Below, in pieces: positions 54,075 through 62,939 of a DNA stretch of 64,000 nucleotides (positions are counted from its first letter, which is position 1; every line of letters starts with the position of its first letter). The notes under the pieces were generated by a model. It was not told where the DNA came from. It ran no database searches and was given only the letters and a program-made list of their open reading frames with translations. This stretch comes from Streptomyces sp. NBC_00775. Lineage in GTDB: Bacteria; Actinomycetota; Actinomycetes; Streptomycetales; Streptomycetaceae. Made by a program: the position numbers and the translations under genes. The DNA is taken from assembly GCF_036347135.1 (NCBI RefSeq), contig NZ_CP108938.1, positions 6,386,001-6,450,000 on the forward strand. Reading direction: 5' to 3'.

Positions 54075-55688
54075 TTAGGGAGCCGAGGCCCCCGAGGCAC
54101 TGGGGATAGCCCCCCTGTGGGAACTGGGCTGCACCCCCGACGGCAGCACCCCGAGTGACTCCAGGACCTTGCGGTGCCCCCGTTCGACCCCGGTGATGCG
54201 GACCTCGATGCCCCGGCCCCGCAGATCCCCCACCGCGTCCTTCAGCGCCAGCGCGCCCGTCGCGTCGACCGCCGTCAGCCCCGACATCCGCAGGTCGACC
54301 GCCGACACCCCGTGCACATCCGCCAGGCTGCGCCGGAAACGGTGGGCCGCGGCGAACAGGAGGGGCCCGTCGAAGCGGTACGTGACCTCCGCGCACCCCG
54401 GCCCCTCGTCGCCGGCCGCCGGAGTGAGCCGGGTGCCGCGCACGGACGCGCGCAGGGCGAGCAGCACGGACACTCCGAGGCCGAGCAGCACCGCGCGCAC
54501 CAGGTCGAGGGCGAGCGTCGCGCACGCGGTGAGCGCCAGCACGAGGGCGTCCCCGCGCGTGGCGCGCGCCATCGCCCGTACCGCGCCCGTCTCCACCATC
54601 CGTACGGCGGTGGCGAGCAGCACGCCCGCCAGCGCGGCCAGCGGGATCCGCGCCACCAGCGGGGCCGCCGCCGCGACGATCCCGGCGAGGATCACCGCGT
54701 GCGTGAGCGCCGCGAGGCGGGAGGCCGCGCCGGTACGGACGTTCACCGCCGTGCGCGCGATCGCGCCCGTCGCCGGTACGCCGCCGAACAGCGGGGCCGC
54801 GAGGTTGGCGATGCCCTGGCCGAAGAGTTCCTTGCCGGGGTCGTGGCGCTCACCCGGGCGCATGCCGTCCGCCACCGAGGCGGAGAGCAGGGACTCCAGG
54901 GCGGCGAGGGCCGCGACCGCGGCGGCGGGTGCGAGGAGGGAGGGCACGCGGGAGACGTCGAAGAAGGCGAGGGAGGGGGCGGGGAGGGAGGCGGGCAGGC
55001 TGCCGATCCGGGTCACCCGCAGGCCGAGCCCCTCCGCGACGAGCGTCGCGGCGGCCACGGCGACGAGGGAGAACGGCACCCCGGGCTTCCAGCGGGCGCC
55101 GGCCAGCATCACCGCCGCCGATCCCAGCGACAGCGCGAGCGCCGCCCACTGCGGGCCCCGCCCGAACTCCTCGGCCGCCCGCGCCGCCACCTCCGCGACC
55201 TGGTCACCGCCCGGCACGGGCACCCCCAGCGCCGACGGCACCTGCTGCAAGGCGATGACGCAGGCGATGCCGACGGTGAACCCGGCGATGACAGGGGCGG
55301 GCACGTACGCCATCGCGGCCCCCGCCCGGGCGAAGGCGAGCGCCAGCAGGATCACGCCCGCGATCAGCCCGACGGTCAGCACGCCGTCGGCGCCGTACTC
55401 GTGAACGATCGGCACCAGCACGACGGTCATCGCCCCGGTGGGCCCGCTGACCTGTCTCGCCGACCCGCCGAACAGCGCGGCGAGCGTCCCCGCGACGATC
55501 GCGGTGGCCAGCCCGGAGGCGGCCCCGAGCCCGGACGTGACCCCGAATCCGAGGGCGAGGGGGAGGGCGACCACGGCGACCGTGAGCCCACAGAGGAGGT
55601 CGCGCCGCGGGGCGCGGGTCATGGAACGGAAGTCGGCGGAGGAGGGCAGGACGGAGAGAGCCCGGGTGAGGGCGGGGGAGTGCTTCAT
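54075..55688 (-). CDS. SulP family anion transporter with STAS domain
   Basis: A 537-residue SLC26/SulP transporter: about 11-12 hydrophobic helices with SARQVSGPTGAMTVVLVPIV (the family's conserved helix 3 region) and GVPATGAIARTAVNVRTGA, then a C-terminal STAS domain (VSAVDLRMSGLTAVDATGAL). SulP proteins transport sulfate or bicarbonate. The neighbouring carbonic anhydrase gene points to bicarbonate, by analogy with BicA. The ATG at 55688 is chosen by the N-terminal fit; no good SD is visible. Confidence 0.88.
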   Translation of the reverse strand: MKHSPALTRALSVLPSSADFRSMTRAPRRDLLCGLTVAVVALPLALGFGVTSGLGAASGLATAIVAGTLAALFGGSARQVSGPTGAMTVVLVPIVHEYGADGVLTVGLIAGVILLALAFARAGAAMAYVPAPVIAGFTVGIACVIALQQVPSALGVPVPGGDQVAEVAARAAEEFGRGPQWAALALSLGSAAVMLAGARWKPGVPFSLVAVAAATLVAEGLGLRVTRIGSLPASLPAPSLAFFDVSRVPSLLAPAAAVAALAALESLLSASVADGMRPGERHDPGKELFGQGIANLAAPLFGGVPATGAIARTAVNVRTGAASRLAALTHAVILAGIVAAAAPLVARIPLAALAGVLLATAVRMVETGAVRAMARATRGDALVLALTACATLALDLVRAVLLGLGVSVLLALRASVRGTRLTPAAGDEGPGCAEVTYRFDGPLLFAAAHRFRRSLADVHGVSAVDLRMSGLTAVDATGALALKDAVGDLRGRGIEVRITGVERGHRKVLESLGVLPSGVQPSSHRGAIPSASGASAP

Positions 55689-55764
55689 GGGGGGTGCGTG
55701 ACTTCTTCGCGTACGGAGATGGGGGTACGGAGACGGGGGAGAGATGCGTGGCGACAAGAGGGGC

Positions 55765-56463
55765 TCAGGGCAGCAGACCCACCCGCCCGGTATCGAGGTC
55801 GAACCGCGCGGCGGCGACCTGCGCCGTGGCGAACGCCGGATCCGTCCGGATCACATCGCGGACCCACGCCGTGTGGGCCCGCACGGTGTGATCGGCCCAG
55901 TCCCCGGGCAGCCCCCGGGTCCGCCGCGCGGCAGGGGCGATCTCGTCCACCAGCAGCCGGAGATGCCCCGGCACGGGCGTCCCGTCGCGCAGATGCGCGA
56001 GCGTCGCCGCGACCGCCCCGCACCGCTCGTGCCCGAGAACCAGCACCAACGGAATGTGCAGCTCCGCCACCCCGTACTGGATGGACCCGAGCACCGCCTC
56101 GTCCAGCACCTGGCCGGCGGTCCTTATGCAGAGCAGGTCCCCGAGCCCCTGGTCGAAGACCAGCTCGGGCGGCACCCGCGAGTCGATGCACCCGACGACG
56201 ACCGCGAACGGGTGCTGCTCGGCGGCGAGGACATGCCGCCGGGAGCGCCCCTCGTGCGGATGACGGGAGTGCCCGGCGGCGTACCGCCGGTTGCCCGCGA
56301 GGAGTTCGGCGAGGGCCCCGCGGGCGGTCGTCGGGTGCGGGTGCGGATGTGGGTCCGGATCCCGGTACGGATGCGGATGTGGTGCGGCGGCGGCCGAAGC
56401 GGTCGGGGTCGCGGTGAGCGCGGCGGTGGTCGCCGCCAGAAAGGCCCTGCGGTTCGAGGGCAT
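55765..56463 (-). CDS. Exported beta-carbonic anhydrase with His/Pro-rich linker
   Basis: A 232-residue beta-class carbonic anhydrase with a Tat-type signal (SNRRAFLAATTAALTATPTA). The zinc site is Cys92-Asp94-Arg96 in GCIDSRVPPE and His145/Cys148 in VLVLGHERCGA. Between signal and enzyme lies a stretch of repeated His-Pro and Asp-Pro (residues 28-44), which may bind metal. It hydrates CO2 outside the membrane. It is upstream of the SulP transporter gene on the same strand (gap 76 bases). GAGGGAG precedes the ATG. Confidence 0.92.
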   Translation of the reverse strand: MPSNRRAFLAATTAALTATPTASAAAAPHPHPYRDPDPHPHPHPTTARGALAELLAGNRRYAAGHSRHPHEGRSRRHVLAAEQHPFAVVVGCIDSRVPPELVFDQGLGDLLCIRTAGQVLDEAVLGSIQYGVAELHIPLVLVLGHERCGAVAATLAHLRDGTPVPGHLRLLVDEIAPAARRTRGLPGDWADHTVRAHTAWVRDVIRTDPAFATAQVAAARFDLDTGRVGLLP

Positions 56464-56526
56464 GACGCTCCCTCAGGAGTTGTGCTTGTAGCGCTCATTC
56501 ACCGTACGCACGCGCACATCACCCTG

Positions 56527-56546
56527 AGTGTCCGTTTAGCGACACT
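56527..56546. promoter_or_regulatory. Palindrome upstream of the carbonic anhydrase gene
   Basis: AGTGTC-N8-GACACT, 64 bases before the carbonic anhydrase start on the reverse strand, is an operator-like site for an unidentified regulator. Confidence 0.35.
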
Positions 56547-56620
56547 TGGTTATCTCATCGCCGGATCATCGCCCCCGCGATACCGGTTCTTGATCGGGAG
56601 CCGGGGCCCGCGCCCCCTGG

Positions 56621-57121
56621 TCAGGCGGCCGGGATGTCCAGCGGCCGCAGTTCGTCGGCGTACGAGACGGACATCCGGCGCATCAGGCCGTCCTCGGTGA
56701 TGTCGTACTGGCCGAGGCGCCACAGCGGCGGCGAGTACGCGTGGATGGAGACCGCGTCGTCGGTCGCGCCGGTGAGGCGGTGGATGTGCTCGGGGCCGAA
56801 GCAGAACGACTCGCCCGCGCCGACGGTGACGGACAGATGGCTGCCGCCGATGCGCGGGTTGGACTCGTTCAGCGCGCCCTGGACGACGGCGACCGCGCCG
56901 GAGGAGATGTCGTGGTCGTGCCAGCCGGTGTCGTTCTGCCGGGTCCAGCACAGCAGCCAGACGTCGACGTACTCGTCGCGGTACAGCGACGCGTAGTGCC
57001 GCTCCTCGTCGGAGAAGGCGACCTGTGCGCGCCAGAGTTCGGGGCGGGCGGCGAGGTCGTCGGCGAGCGCCTGGAGCTCGCGCTTGTCGAGGGTGCGGTC
57101 CGGCAGGGCCTCGTACGTCAT
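56621..57121 (-). CDS. Cysteine dioxygenase
   Basis: A 166-residue type I cysteine dioxygenase-like cupin. The iron ligands are His68 and His70 in TGWHDHD and probably His114 in GPEHIHRLTG; YASLYRDEYVDVWLLCW precedes them. It oxidises cysteine (or a related thiol) to the sulfinate. It overlaps the amidohydrolase gene by four bases (ATGA), so the two form an operon and may act in one pathway. The substrate could also be a different thiol such as mercaptopropionate. Confidence 0.88.
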   Translation of the reverse strand: MTYEALPDRTLDKRELQALADDLAARPELWRAQVAFSDEERHYASLYRDEYVDVWLLCWTRQNDTGWHDHDISSGAVAVVQGALNESNPRIGGSHLSVTVGAGESFCFGPEHIHRLTGATDDAVSIHAYSPPLWRLGQYDITEDGLMRRMSVSYADELRPLDIPAA

Positions 57122-58017
57122 GGGGTGGCTCCCTTCAGCAGGCGGGCGGGGTTGGCGGTGCGCAGGGCGTGGACGGCGGCGTCCGCGCCGAGGTCGGGGA
57201 TGACGGGGGGTGCGTAGGGGCGGTCGCTGCCGCTGACGACCACGTCGATGCCGACGGCGCGGACGAGTGCGTCGACGGCGCGCGTTCCGTAGGACGAGGT
57301 CTCGTAGAAGGCGTCGAAGTCGACCTCGCCGCGCCCGCCGCCACGGGCCGCGAGCCGTTCGCCGTGCAGCGGGGCCAGGCCCGCGAGGGCCGCGAAACAG
57401 ACGCGCAGGCGCGGGTGCCGGGCACGGCCGAAGGCGCGGAAGGCGAACCAGGACGCGTGCATCTGGTGGAGGTAGGGCACCAGGGCGGGCCACCACGGCG
57501 GGGCGTCGGGGGTGGGCGGGGCGGCGCCCGGGTGGATGAAGAGCGGCTTGTCGTGGCCGGTGTCGGTGAGGACGTCGAGGAGCGGGGCGCAGCGCTCCCA
57601 GCCGGCCGCGTCGAGCAGTGCGGTGGCGGGGAGCTGGAGGCCCGCGCAGCCTCGGCTCAGTTCGCGTGCGACCGCCTCGGGGTCCGGTGCCGACAGACAG
57701 GGCGAGGCCCAGACGCCGAAGGGTGCGGGGAGGGCGAGGGCGCCGTCGTGGAAGGCGGTGAGCAGCGGGGCGGCTTCGGCGGGCGGCAGGTATTCGATGC
57801 CGAGCGGGCTGGAGAGCGAGACGAGGGCCAGGTCGAGGCCGTCGGAGGCCGCGAGGCGGGTGCGGGCCGCGATGTCGTGGTCGGCCGGGTCGACCTCGTA
57901 CGGCGGCTCGCCCGTCAGGTGCAGGGTCCAGCCGTCGAGGTACGGCGGCGTGGTGCGGGCGCGCAGCAGCTCGACGAAGGCGGGCGGCCAGATGTGCTGG
58001 TGGACGTCGGTGGGCAC
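57118..58017 (-). CDS. Amidohydrolase-superfamily protein
   Basis: A 299-residue TIM-barrel hydrolase of the amidohydrolase 2 type, starting with the metal motif DVHQHIWP. Further elements are PLFIHPGAAPPTPDAPPWWP (third His) and VVSGSDRPYAPPVIPDLGAD (metal-binding Asp). It probably hydrolyses or decarboxylates a small aromatic or heterocyclic compound. It is translationally coupled to cysteine dioxygenase. The start is GTG at 58017. Its promoter region carries three GCGGTTAAC boxes shared with the divergent LacI regulator gene. Confidence 0.82.
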   Translation of the reverse strand: MPTDVHQHIWPPAFVELLRARTTPPYLDGWTLHLTGEPPYEVDPADHDIAARTRLAASDGLDLALVSLSSPLGIEYLPPAEAAPLLTAFHDGALALPAPFGVWASPCLSAPDPEAVARELSRGCAGLQLPATALLDAAGWERCAPLLDVLTDTGHDKPLFIHPGAAPPTPDAPPWWPALVPYLHQMHASWFAFRAFGRARHPRLRVCFAALAGLAPLHGERLAARGGGRGEVDFDAFYETSSYGTRAVDALVRAVGIDVVVSGSDRPYAPPVIPDLGADAAVHALRTANPARLLKGATP

Positions 58018-58065
58018 GCGGCGGTCCTCGGGGGCGGGAGGCGGGGTTGGTGAGGTGAGGTGATG

Positions 58066-58105
58066 GTTAACCGCTTCACTTATGCGGTTAACTTAAGCGG
58101 TTAAC
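58066..58105. promoter_or_regulatory. LacI-type operator with three boxes
   Basis: GTTAACCGC at 58066-58074, then GCGGTTAAC at 58084-58092 (together a perfect palindrome with a 9-base spacer), and a second GCGGTTAAC at 58097-58105. It is placed between the divergent amidohydrolase/cysteine dioxygenase genes and the LacI regulator gene, so it is the likely binding site of that regulator. Confidence 0.65.
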
Positions 58106-58194
58106 AAGCCGATCTGTCAACCGTGTGGCCAGGGGCGGGGGGTGGGTGGCGCCGCGTGCCCACAATGCGGACGGGTCCCGGTAGGCTTCCCGGC

Positions 58195-59199
58195 ATGGCC
58201 AGGCCCAACAAGCGCACCACCCTCCGGGAGGTGGCCGAGGCCACGGGCCTCTCCACCGCCGCCGTCTCCTATGCCCTGCGCGGCAAGCACGTCTCGAAGG
58301 AGACCGAGGAGCGGGTACGCAAGGCCGCCGCCGAACTCGGCTACGAGGCCGACCCCATCGCCCGCGCCCTCGCCAGCGGCCGCACCAGCATGGTCGGCGT
58401 CCTCGCGGGCGACCTCCAGGACCTCTGGCAGCAGCAGCTGATGGCCGCCATCGGCCGGGAACTGCTGGCCGGCGACCGCTACGCGCTGATCCTGGACGCG
58501 GGCGGCGACCCCGACCGCGAACTGGTCCTCGCCAAGCAACTGCGCGACCAGCGGGTCGACGCGCTGCTGGTGTCCCCCGTCAACCCCTCGGCGGAGGGCT
58601 GGGCCGCCATCGCCGACGCGCTCCCGGTGGTGGCCGTCGGCGACTCCCTGAGCGCGGCCCGCACGGCCGGACAGGTCATCTTCGACAACAGGGCCGGCAT
58701 CGACGCCGTACTGGAGTACCTCCACGGCCTCGGCCACCGCCGCGTGACCGTACTGACCCCGACCCGCCCCAGCACACCCGACCGCCCCGCCGACGTATAC
58801 GTCCGCGAGGCCGCCGACCGCCTCGGGCTGCGCGCCGAACTCGTCCCCTGCCCCCAGGAGTTGGGCGAGGCGACGGTCGTGGCGCGACGGGTGCTGGACG
58901 GGGCGCGGCCCGCGACCGCCGTCTTCTGCTTCTCCGACTCGCTGGCGTACGGGGTGTACGCCGCCGCCGCCGAGGCCTCGCTGGAAGTGGGCCGCGATGT
59001 CTCCGTGGTCGGCTTCGACGACCACCCGGTGTCGAGGGTGCTTACGCCGCCGTTGACCACGGTCGACTGGGGGCTGGCCGAGATCGCGGCGGAGGCGGCT
59101 CGGTTGACCGTTGCGGCGATCGAGGGGAAGCGGGTGCGGAAGAAGCGGATTCTCTGTGCGCCTCGGATGAGTGAGCGGGGCTCGGCTGTGCGGGTGTAG
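58195..59199 (+). CDS. LacI family regulator
   Basis: A 334-residue LacI-type repressor with an N-terminal HTH (TLREVAEATGLSTAAVSYAL), a hinge helix (ALASGRTSMVGVLAGD region) and a ribose-binding-like ligand domain (FCFSDSLAYGVYAAAAEASL, VVGFDDHPVSRVLTPPLTTV). The ATG at 58195 directly follows the promoter box TAGGCT by 7 bases, so it is probably leaderless. It likely controls the divergent cysteine dioxygenase operon through the triple operator. The effector is unknown. Confidence 0.92.
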   Translation: MARPNKRTTLREVAEATGLSTAAVSYALRGKHVSKETEERVRKAAAELGYEADPIARALASGRTSMVGVLAGDLQDLWQQQLMAAIGRELLAGDRYALILDAGGDPDRELVLAKQLRDQRVDALLVSPVNPSAEGWAAIADALPVVAVGDSLSAARTAGQVIFDNRAGIDAVLEYLHGLGHRRVTVLTPTRPSTPDRPADVYVREAADRLGLRAELVPCPQELGEATVVARRVLDGARPATAVFCFSDSLAYGVYAAAAEASLEVGRDVSVVGFDDHPVSRVLTPPLTTVDWGLAEIAAEAARLTVAAIEGKRVRKKRILCAPRMSERGSAVRV

Positions 59200-59214
59200 C
59201 CCTGAGGGGTTCCT

Positions 59215-59472
59215 CGCCCCCGCCGCCCCTACCCGTCCCATCCTCCAGGGGCTCCGCCCCTTCGACCCCACCGGGTTGTTCGCCGGCCGTGGGCCGGTGG
59301 GGGTTGCTCGCGCAGTTCCCCGCGCCCCTGAAACAACCCGGGGCGCAGCGCCATGCCTTTAGGGGCGCGGGGAACTGCGCGACCAGCCCCACCCACCCGC
59401 ACCCGAAATACAACCGAACGGGGTCTGGGGCGGAGCCCCTGGAGGATGGGACGGGTAGGGGCGGCGGGGGCG
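59215..59472. repeat. Dispersed palindromic element, copy G (full)
   Basis: A 258-bp full copy: outer arms identical to those of copy A (CGCCCCCGCCGCCCCTACCC at both ends in inverted orientation) and inner arms around GCGCAGTTCCCCGCGCCCCT. It lies between the convergent LacI and OpuC binding-protein genes. Confidence 0.9.
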
Positions 59473-59497
59473 AGAACCGCCCCTGGCTCATGCCCCC

Positions 59498-60430
59498 TCA
59501 CGCCAGCTTCTTCCCCTTCAGCCAGGCCGCAGCCACCTCGTCCGGGTCCTTCTTGTCCTTGTCCACCAGGCGGTTGAGCTTGGTGAGTTCCTCGGAGGTG
59601 AGGACGTTGCCGAGGGTGGCCAGGGCCTTGCGGACCTTGGCGTCGGCCTTGCGGGAGGCGATGAGGGGGACGATGTGCTGGGACGGGATCAGGTTCAGGG
59701 GGTCGGTGAGGACCACCCAGCCGTTCTCGATGACGTCGACGTCCGTGGTGAAGACGTTGGCGACGTCGATGTCACCCTTCTTCAGGGCGCCCTTGACCAG
59801 CGGGCCGGAGGAGTCGAGGGACTTGAACTCCTTGAACTCCACGCCGTAGCGGTCCTTGAGGCCGACGACGCCGACGACGCGCTTCTTCATCTCGGCGGCG
59901 GCGCCCAGGATGAGCTTGCCGTTGGCCTTGCGCAGGTCGGCGAGGGAGGTGAGGCCGTACTTGTCGGCGGTCTCCTTGGTGACGGCGAAGCTGTCGCGGT
60001 CCTCGGCGGCCGCGTAGGGGAGGACTTCGAGGCCGCTGGGCAGCACGGTGGTCAGCGTGTTCTGCATGGCGCCCGCCTCCGTGTCCGTGGCCTTCTCGTC
60101 CAGGTAGAGGAGGAGGCTGCCCTGGTACTCGGGGAGCAGGTCGATGTCGCCGCCCTTGAGCGCCGGGACGACGATCTCGCGCGAGCCGAGGTTGGGGCGG
60201 ACCTTGGTCTTGATGCCCGCGGCGTCCAGGACGCCCGCGTACAGGTAGCCGAGTATCTGGTTCTCGGTGAAGTTGGCGGTGCCGATGGTCACGCCGCCGG
60301 CACTGGATCCGGAGCCGCCGCTGTCCGCGCTGCCGGAGCCGTCGAGCGAGGTGATACCGCTGCCGCAGGCGGCGAGGGCGGGGACGGAGGCGGCGGCGAA
60401 GAGGCCGCCGAGCAGGGTCCTACGGTTCAT
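59498..60430 (-). CDS. Osmoprotectant ABC transporter substrate-binding lipoprotein
   Basis: A 310-residue lipoprotein of the OpuAC/ProX type (glycine betaine, choline, carnitine). Its signal is MNRRTLLGGLFAAASVPALA with lipobox LAAC, and it has a Gly/Ser-rich tether and the family blocks VTIGTANFTENQILGYLYAG and DIDLLPEYQGSLLLYL. Aromatic cage residues should bind the quaternary ammonium. GAGGAG lies upstream of the ATG at 60430. It is the last gene of the four-gene operon 59498-62797. Confidence 0.92.
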   Translation of the reverse strand: MNRRTLLGGLFAAASVPALAACGSGITSLDGSGSADSGGSGSSAGGVTIGTANFTENQILGYLYAGVLDAAGIKTKVRPNLGSREIVVPALKGGDIDLLPEYQGSLLLYLDEKATDTEAGAMQNTLTTVLPSGLEVLPYAAAEDRDSFAVTKETADKYGLTSLADLRKANGKLILGAAAEMKKRVVGVVGLKDRYGVEFKEFKSLDSSGPLVKGALKKGDIDVANVFTTDVDVIENGWVVLTDPLNLIPSQHIVPLIASRKADAKVRKALATLGNVLTSEELTKLNRLVDKDKKDPDEVAAAWLKGKKLA

Positions 60431-60444
60431 GGTTCTTCGGCTCC

Positions 60445-61116
60445 TCAGTGGGCTGCGGTACGGCGGTGGCGGAAGAGGTAGCGCTGGAGTCCGGCCAGCG
60501 CCAGGTCGAGTACGACGGCGACGATCGCGACCAGGGCCGCGCCGCCGAGAACCTGGACGAGGTCGCGCTGGGCCAGGCCGTCGAAGACGTACCGGCCGAG
60601 GCCCCCGAAACTGACGTACGCGGCGATCGTGGCGGTGGACACCACCTGGATCAGGGAGAGGCGCAGGCCCGTCATGATCAGGGGGAGGGCCAGGGGGATC
60701 TCCACCTGGAACAGGACCTGGTGGCCGCGCATGCCCTGCCCCCGTGCCGCGTCCTTCACCTCCGGGTCCACCACGCTCATGCCCGCGTAGGTGTTGGTGA
60801 CGATGGCCGGTACGGCGAGGACGACAAGGGCCACGTACACCGACCACAGGGACAGGCCGCTGACCAGGAAGACCAGGACCACCAGGCCGACCGTGGGGAG
60901 CGCGCGGCCGAAGGACGCGAGGTTGATGGCCAGGAACGCGCCCTTGCCGGTGTGGCCGATGAGCAGGCCCAGCGGGAGCGCGATGGCGGCCGCTATGAGC
61001 GTGGCGAAGAGGGAGTATTCGAGGTGCTCGGCCAGGCGGTGCGCTATGCCGTCCGTGCCCGACCACTGGTCGCCGCTGATCAGCCAGCTGCCGAGGTTCT
61101 TGAAGAGTTCGTACAT
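60445..61116 (-). CDS. Osmoprotectant ABC transporter permease (second)
   Basis: A 223-residue permease of the OpuCB/OpuCD type with about six helices and the binding-protein-dependent EAA-like loop DAARGQGMRGHQVLFQVEIP. Its ATG overlaps the stop of the preceding permease gene (ATGA). Together with that permease, the ATPase and the binding protein it forms an osmoprotectant importer. Confidence 0.9.
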   Translation of the reverse strand: MYELFKNLGSWLISGDQWSGTDGIAHRLAEHLEYSLFATLIAAAIALPLGLLIGHTGKGAFLAINLASFGRALPTVGLVVLVFLVSGLSLWSVYVALVVLAVPAIVTNTYAGMSVVDPEVKDAARGQGMRGHQVLFQVEIPLALPLIMTGLRLSLIQVVSTATIAAYVSFGGLGRYVFDGLAQRDLVQVLGGAALVAIVAVVLDLALAGLQRYLFRHRRTAAH

Positions 61117-61757
61117 CAGGCTCGCCGCCTCGTCCACGGGGTGAGTACGTACTGGATCGCGACCAGCAGCGCGTCCGCGACCAGGGCAAGGAGCAGGGTC
61201 AGGACGACACCGGCGACGACCGGGGTCGGGAAGTCGCGCTGGAAGCCGTCGGTGAAGAGCTGGCCGAGGCCGCCGTCGCCGATGTAGGTCGCCACGGAGA
61301 CCAGGGAGATTGACATGACCGTGGCGATCCGGACCCCCGCCATGATCACCGGGAGGGCGAGGGGGAGTTCGACGGTCAGGAGGGTGCGCAGGGGGCGGGT
61401 GCCCATCGCCTTCGCCGCCTCCTTGGTCTTCGCGGGGACCGAGTCGAGGCCCTCGACCGTGTTCCGCAGGAGGACGACCAGGGAGTAGACCGTCAGGCCG
61501 ATGACCGTCGTGGTGCGGGTGAGACCGCTCACCGGCAGCAGGAGTACGAAGATCGCGATCGACGGGATCGTGAACAGGACGTTCGAGAGGCCGAGGAGGA
61601 AGCCGCGCAGCGGGCGGACCCGGTGGGCGACGACGGCCAGGGGGAGCGAGATCAGCAGGCCGAAGAAGACTGCCGAGAGGGCGGCCTGGAGGTGGGAGAG
61701 GGTGAGCGTGGTGAGGTCGTCCGTGTGGTCGCCTATCCACGACCAGTCGATGGTCAT
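61116..61757 (-). CDS. Osmoprotectant ABC transporter permease (first)
   Basis: A 213-residue permease (about six helices) with the EAA-type loop KEAAKAMGTRPLRTLLTVEL. It overlaps the ATPase gene by four bases upstream and the second permease gene downstream, so all are translated from one mRNA. Confidence 0.9.
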   Translation of the reverse strand: MTIDWSWIGDHTDDLTTLTLSHLQAALSAVFFGLLISLPLAVVAHRVRPLRGFLLGLSNVLFTIPSIAIFVLLLPVSGLTRTTTVIGLTVYSLVVLLRNTVEGLDSVPAKTKEAAKAMGTRPLRTLLTVELPLALPVIMAGVRIATVMSISLVSVATYIGDGGLGQLFTDGFQRDFPTPVVAGVVLTLLLALVADALLVAIQYVLTPWTRRRA

Positions 61758-62797
61758 GCGGGCACGCTCGCTTCCGTGTGGGCACGGCCCGCCTGCTCGT
61801 GGATGTCGTCCCGGGACGAGACACCGGTGAGGACTCCGGCCGCGTCGACCCGGGCGATCAGGCCGGTGGGGGAGGCGATCGACTCGTTGAGGGCCGCCAG
61901 CAGGGAGTCGGTGTCCTTCAGCGGCCGTACGGGGAGTTCGGCGCCCGTCGAGGACGTCGACGCCCAGTGCAGCGGCTTGCGGGCCTCGTCGAGGACGAGG
62001 GTCCAGGCGCCGCCCTTGGGGGCCGGGCCCTGGGGGAGGTCCGCGAGGGACTTCAGCGAGAGCAGCTTGAGGCCGCGCTCGGCGCCGAGGAAGTCCGCCA
62101 CGAAGTCGTCCGCCGGGTGGGCCAGCAGCTCCGCGGGCGTCGCGCACTGCACCAGATGGCCGCCGGTGCGGAAGATCGCGATCTGGTCGCCGAGCCGTAC
62201 CGCCTCGTCGATGTCGTGCGTGACGAAGACGATGGTCTTGCTCAACTCCTTCTGGAGGCGAAGGAGTTCGTCCTGGAGCTGGGTGCGCACGACCGGGTCG
62301 ACCGCGCCGAAGGGCTCGTCCATGAGGAGGACGGGCGGGTCGGCGGCGAGCGCGCGGGCGACGCCGACGCGCTGCTGCTGGCCGCCGGAGAGCTGGTGCG
62401 GGTACCGCTTCCCGGCGTCGGCGGCCAGGCCGACGGTCTCCAGGAGCTCGGCCGCCCTCGCCCGCGCCTTCTTGCGGCCCCAGCCGAGGAGGAGCGGCAC
62501 GGTGGCGATGTTGTCGAGCACCGTGCGGTGCGGGAAGAGCCCCGACTGCTGGATGACGTAGCCGATGGAACGGCGCAGCTCGGCCGCGTCCTGTTCCAGG
62601 ACGTCCTTGCCGCCGACCCGGATGGTGCCGGAGGTCGGATCGACCATCCGGTTGATCATCCTGAGGGTGGTCGTCTTACCGCAACCGGAAGATCCGACGA
62701 GGACGGTCACGCCGCCTTCCGGCATTTCCAGGGAGAGGTCGTGGACGGCTGTCGTGCCGTTCGGGAAGCGCTTGTGGACCGTATCGAACTGGATCAT
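61754..62797 (-). CDS. Osmoprotectant ABC transporter ATPase with CBS-like tail
   Basis: A 347-residue OpuCA-type ATPase. Walker A is GSSGCGKTT near 35-43, signature LSGGQQQRV and Walker B LLMDEPFGAVDP. The C-terminal 100 residues (LKDTDSLLAALNESIASPTG, then RVDAAGVLTGVSSRDDI) resemble a CBS domain, which senses ionic strength in OpuA-type systems. The ATG at 62797 follows AAGGGA; the open frame to 62830 has no SD. First gene of the operon, divergent from the ammonia-lyase-like gene. Confidence 0.9.
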   Translation of the reverse strand: MIQFDTVHKRFPNGTTAVHDLSLEMPEGGVTVLVGSSGCGKTTTLRMINRMVDPTSGTIRVGGKDVLEQDAAELRRSIGYVIQQSGLFPHRTVLDNIATVPLLLGWGRKKARARAAELLETVGLAADAGKRYPHQLSGGQQQRVGVARALAADPPVLLMDEPFGAVDPVVRTQLQDELLRLQKELSKTIVFVTHDIDEAVRLGDQIAIFRTGGHLVQCATPAELLAHPADDFVADFLGAERGLKLLSLKSLADLPQGPAPKGGAWTLVLDEARKPLHWASTSSTGAELPVRPLKDTDSLLAALNESIASPTGLIARVDAAGVLTGVSSRDDIHEQAGRAHTEASVPA

Positions 62798-62939
62798 GAG
62801 GTGTCCCTTGCCCGGTCTGCATATCGTCATGCAGAGTTCTCTGTACCTGAATAGGTTGTCAACGGTTCGGTGTTAATCGCCGGTTACTTATGACCGCCAG
62901 GCAAGATCGAATGTCCGGATTGAGGGGAGTTTGGACGCT

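Noticed and set aside
54174..56417. A 747-residue + strand frame opposite the SulP and carbonic anhydrase genes
   Set aside because: It crosses two well-supported reverse-strand genes and has no recognisable domain.
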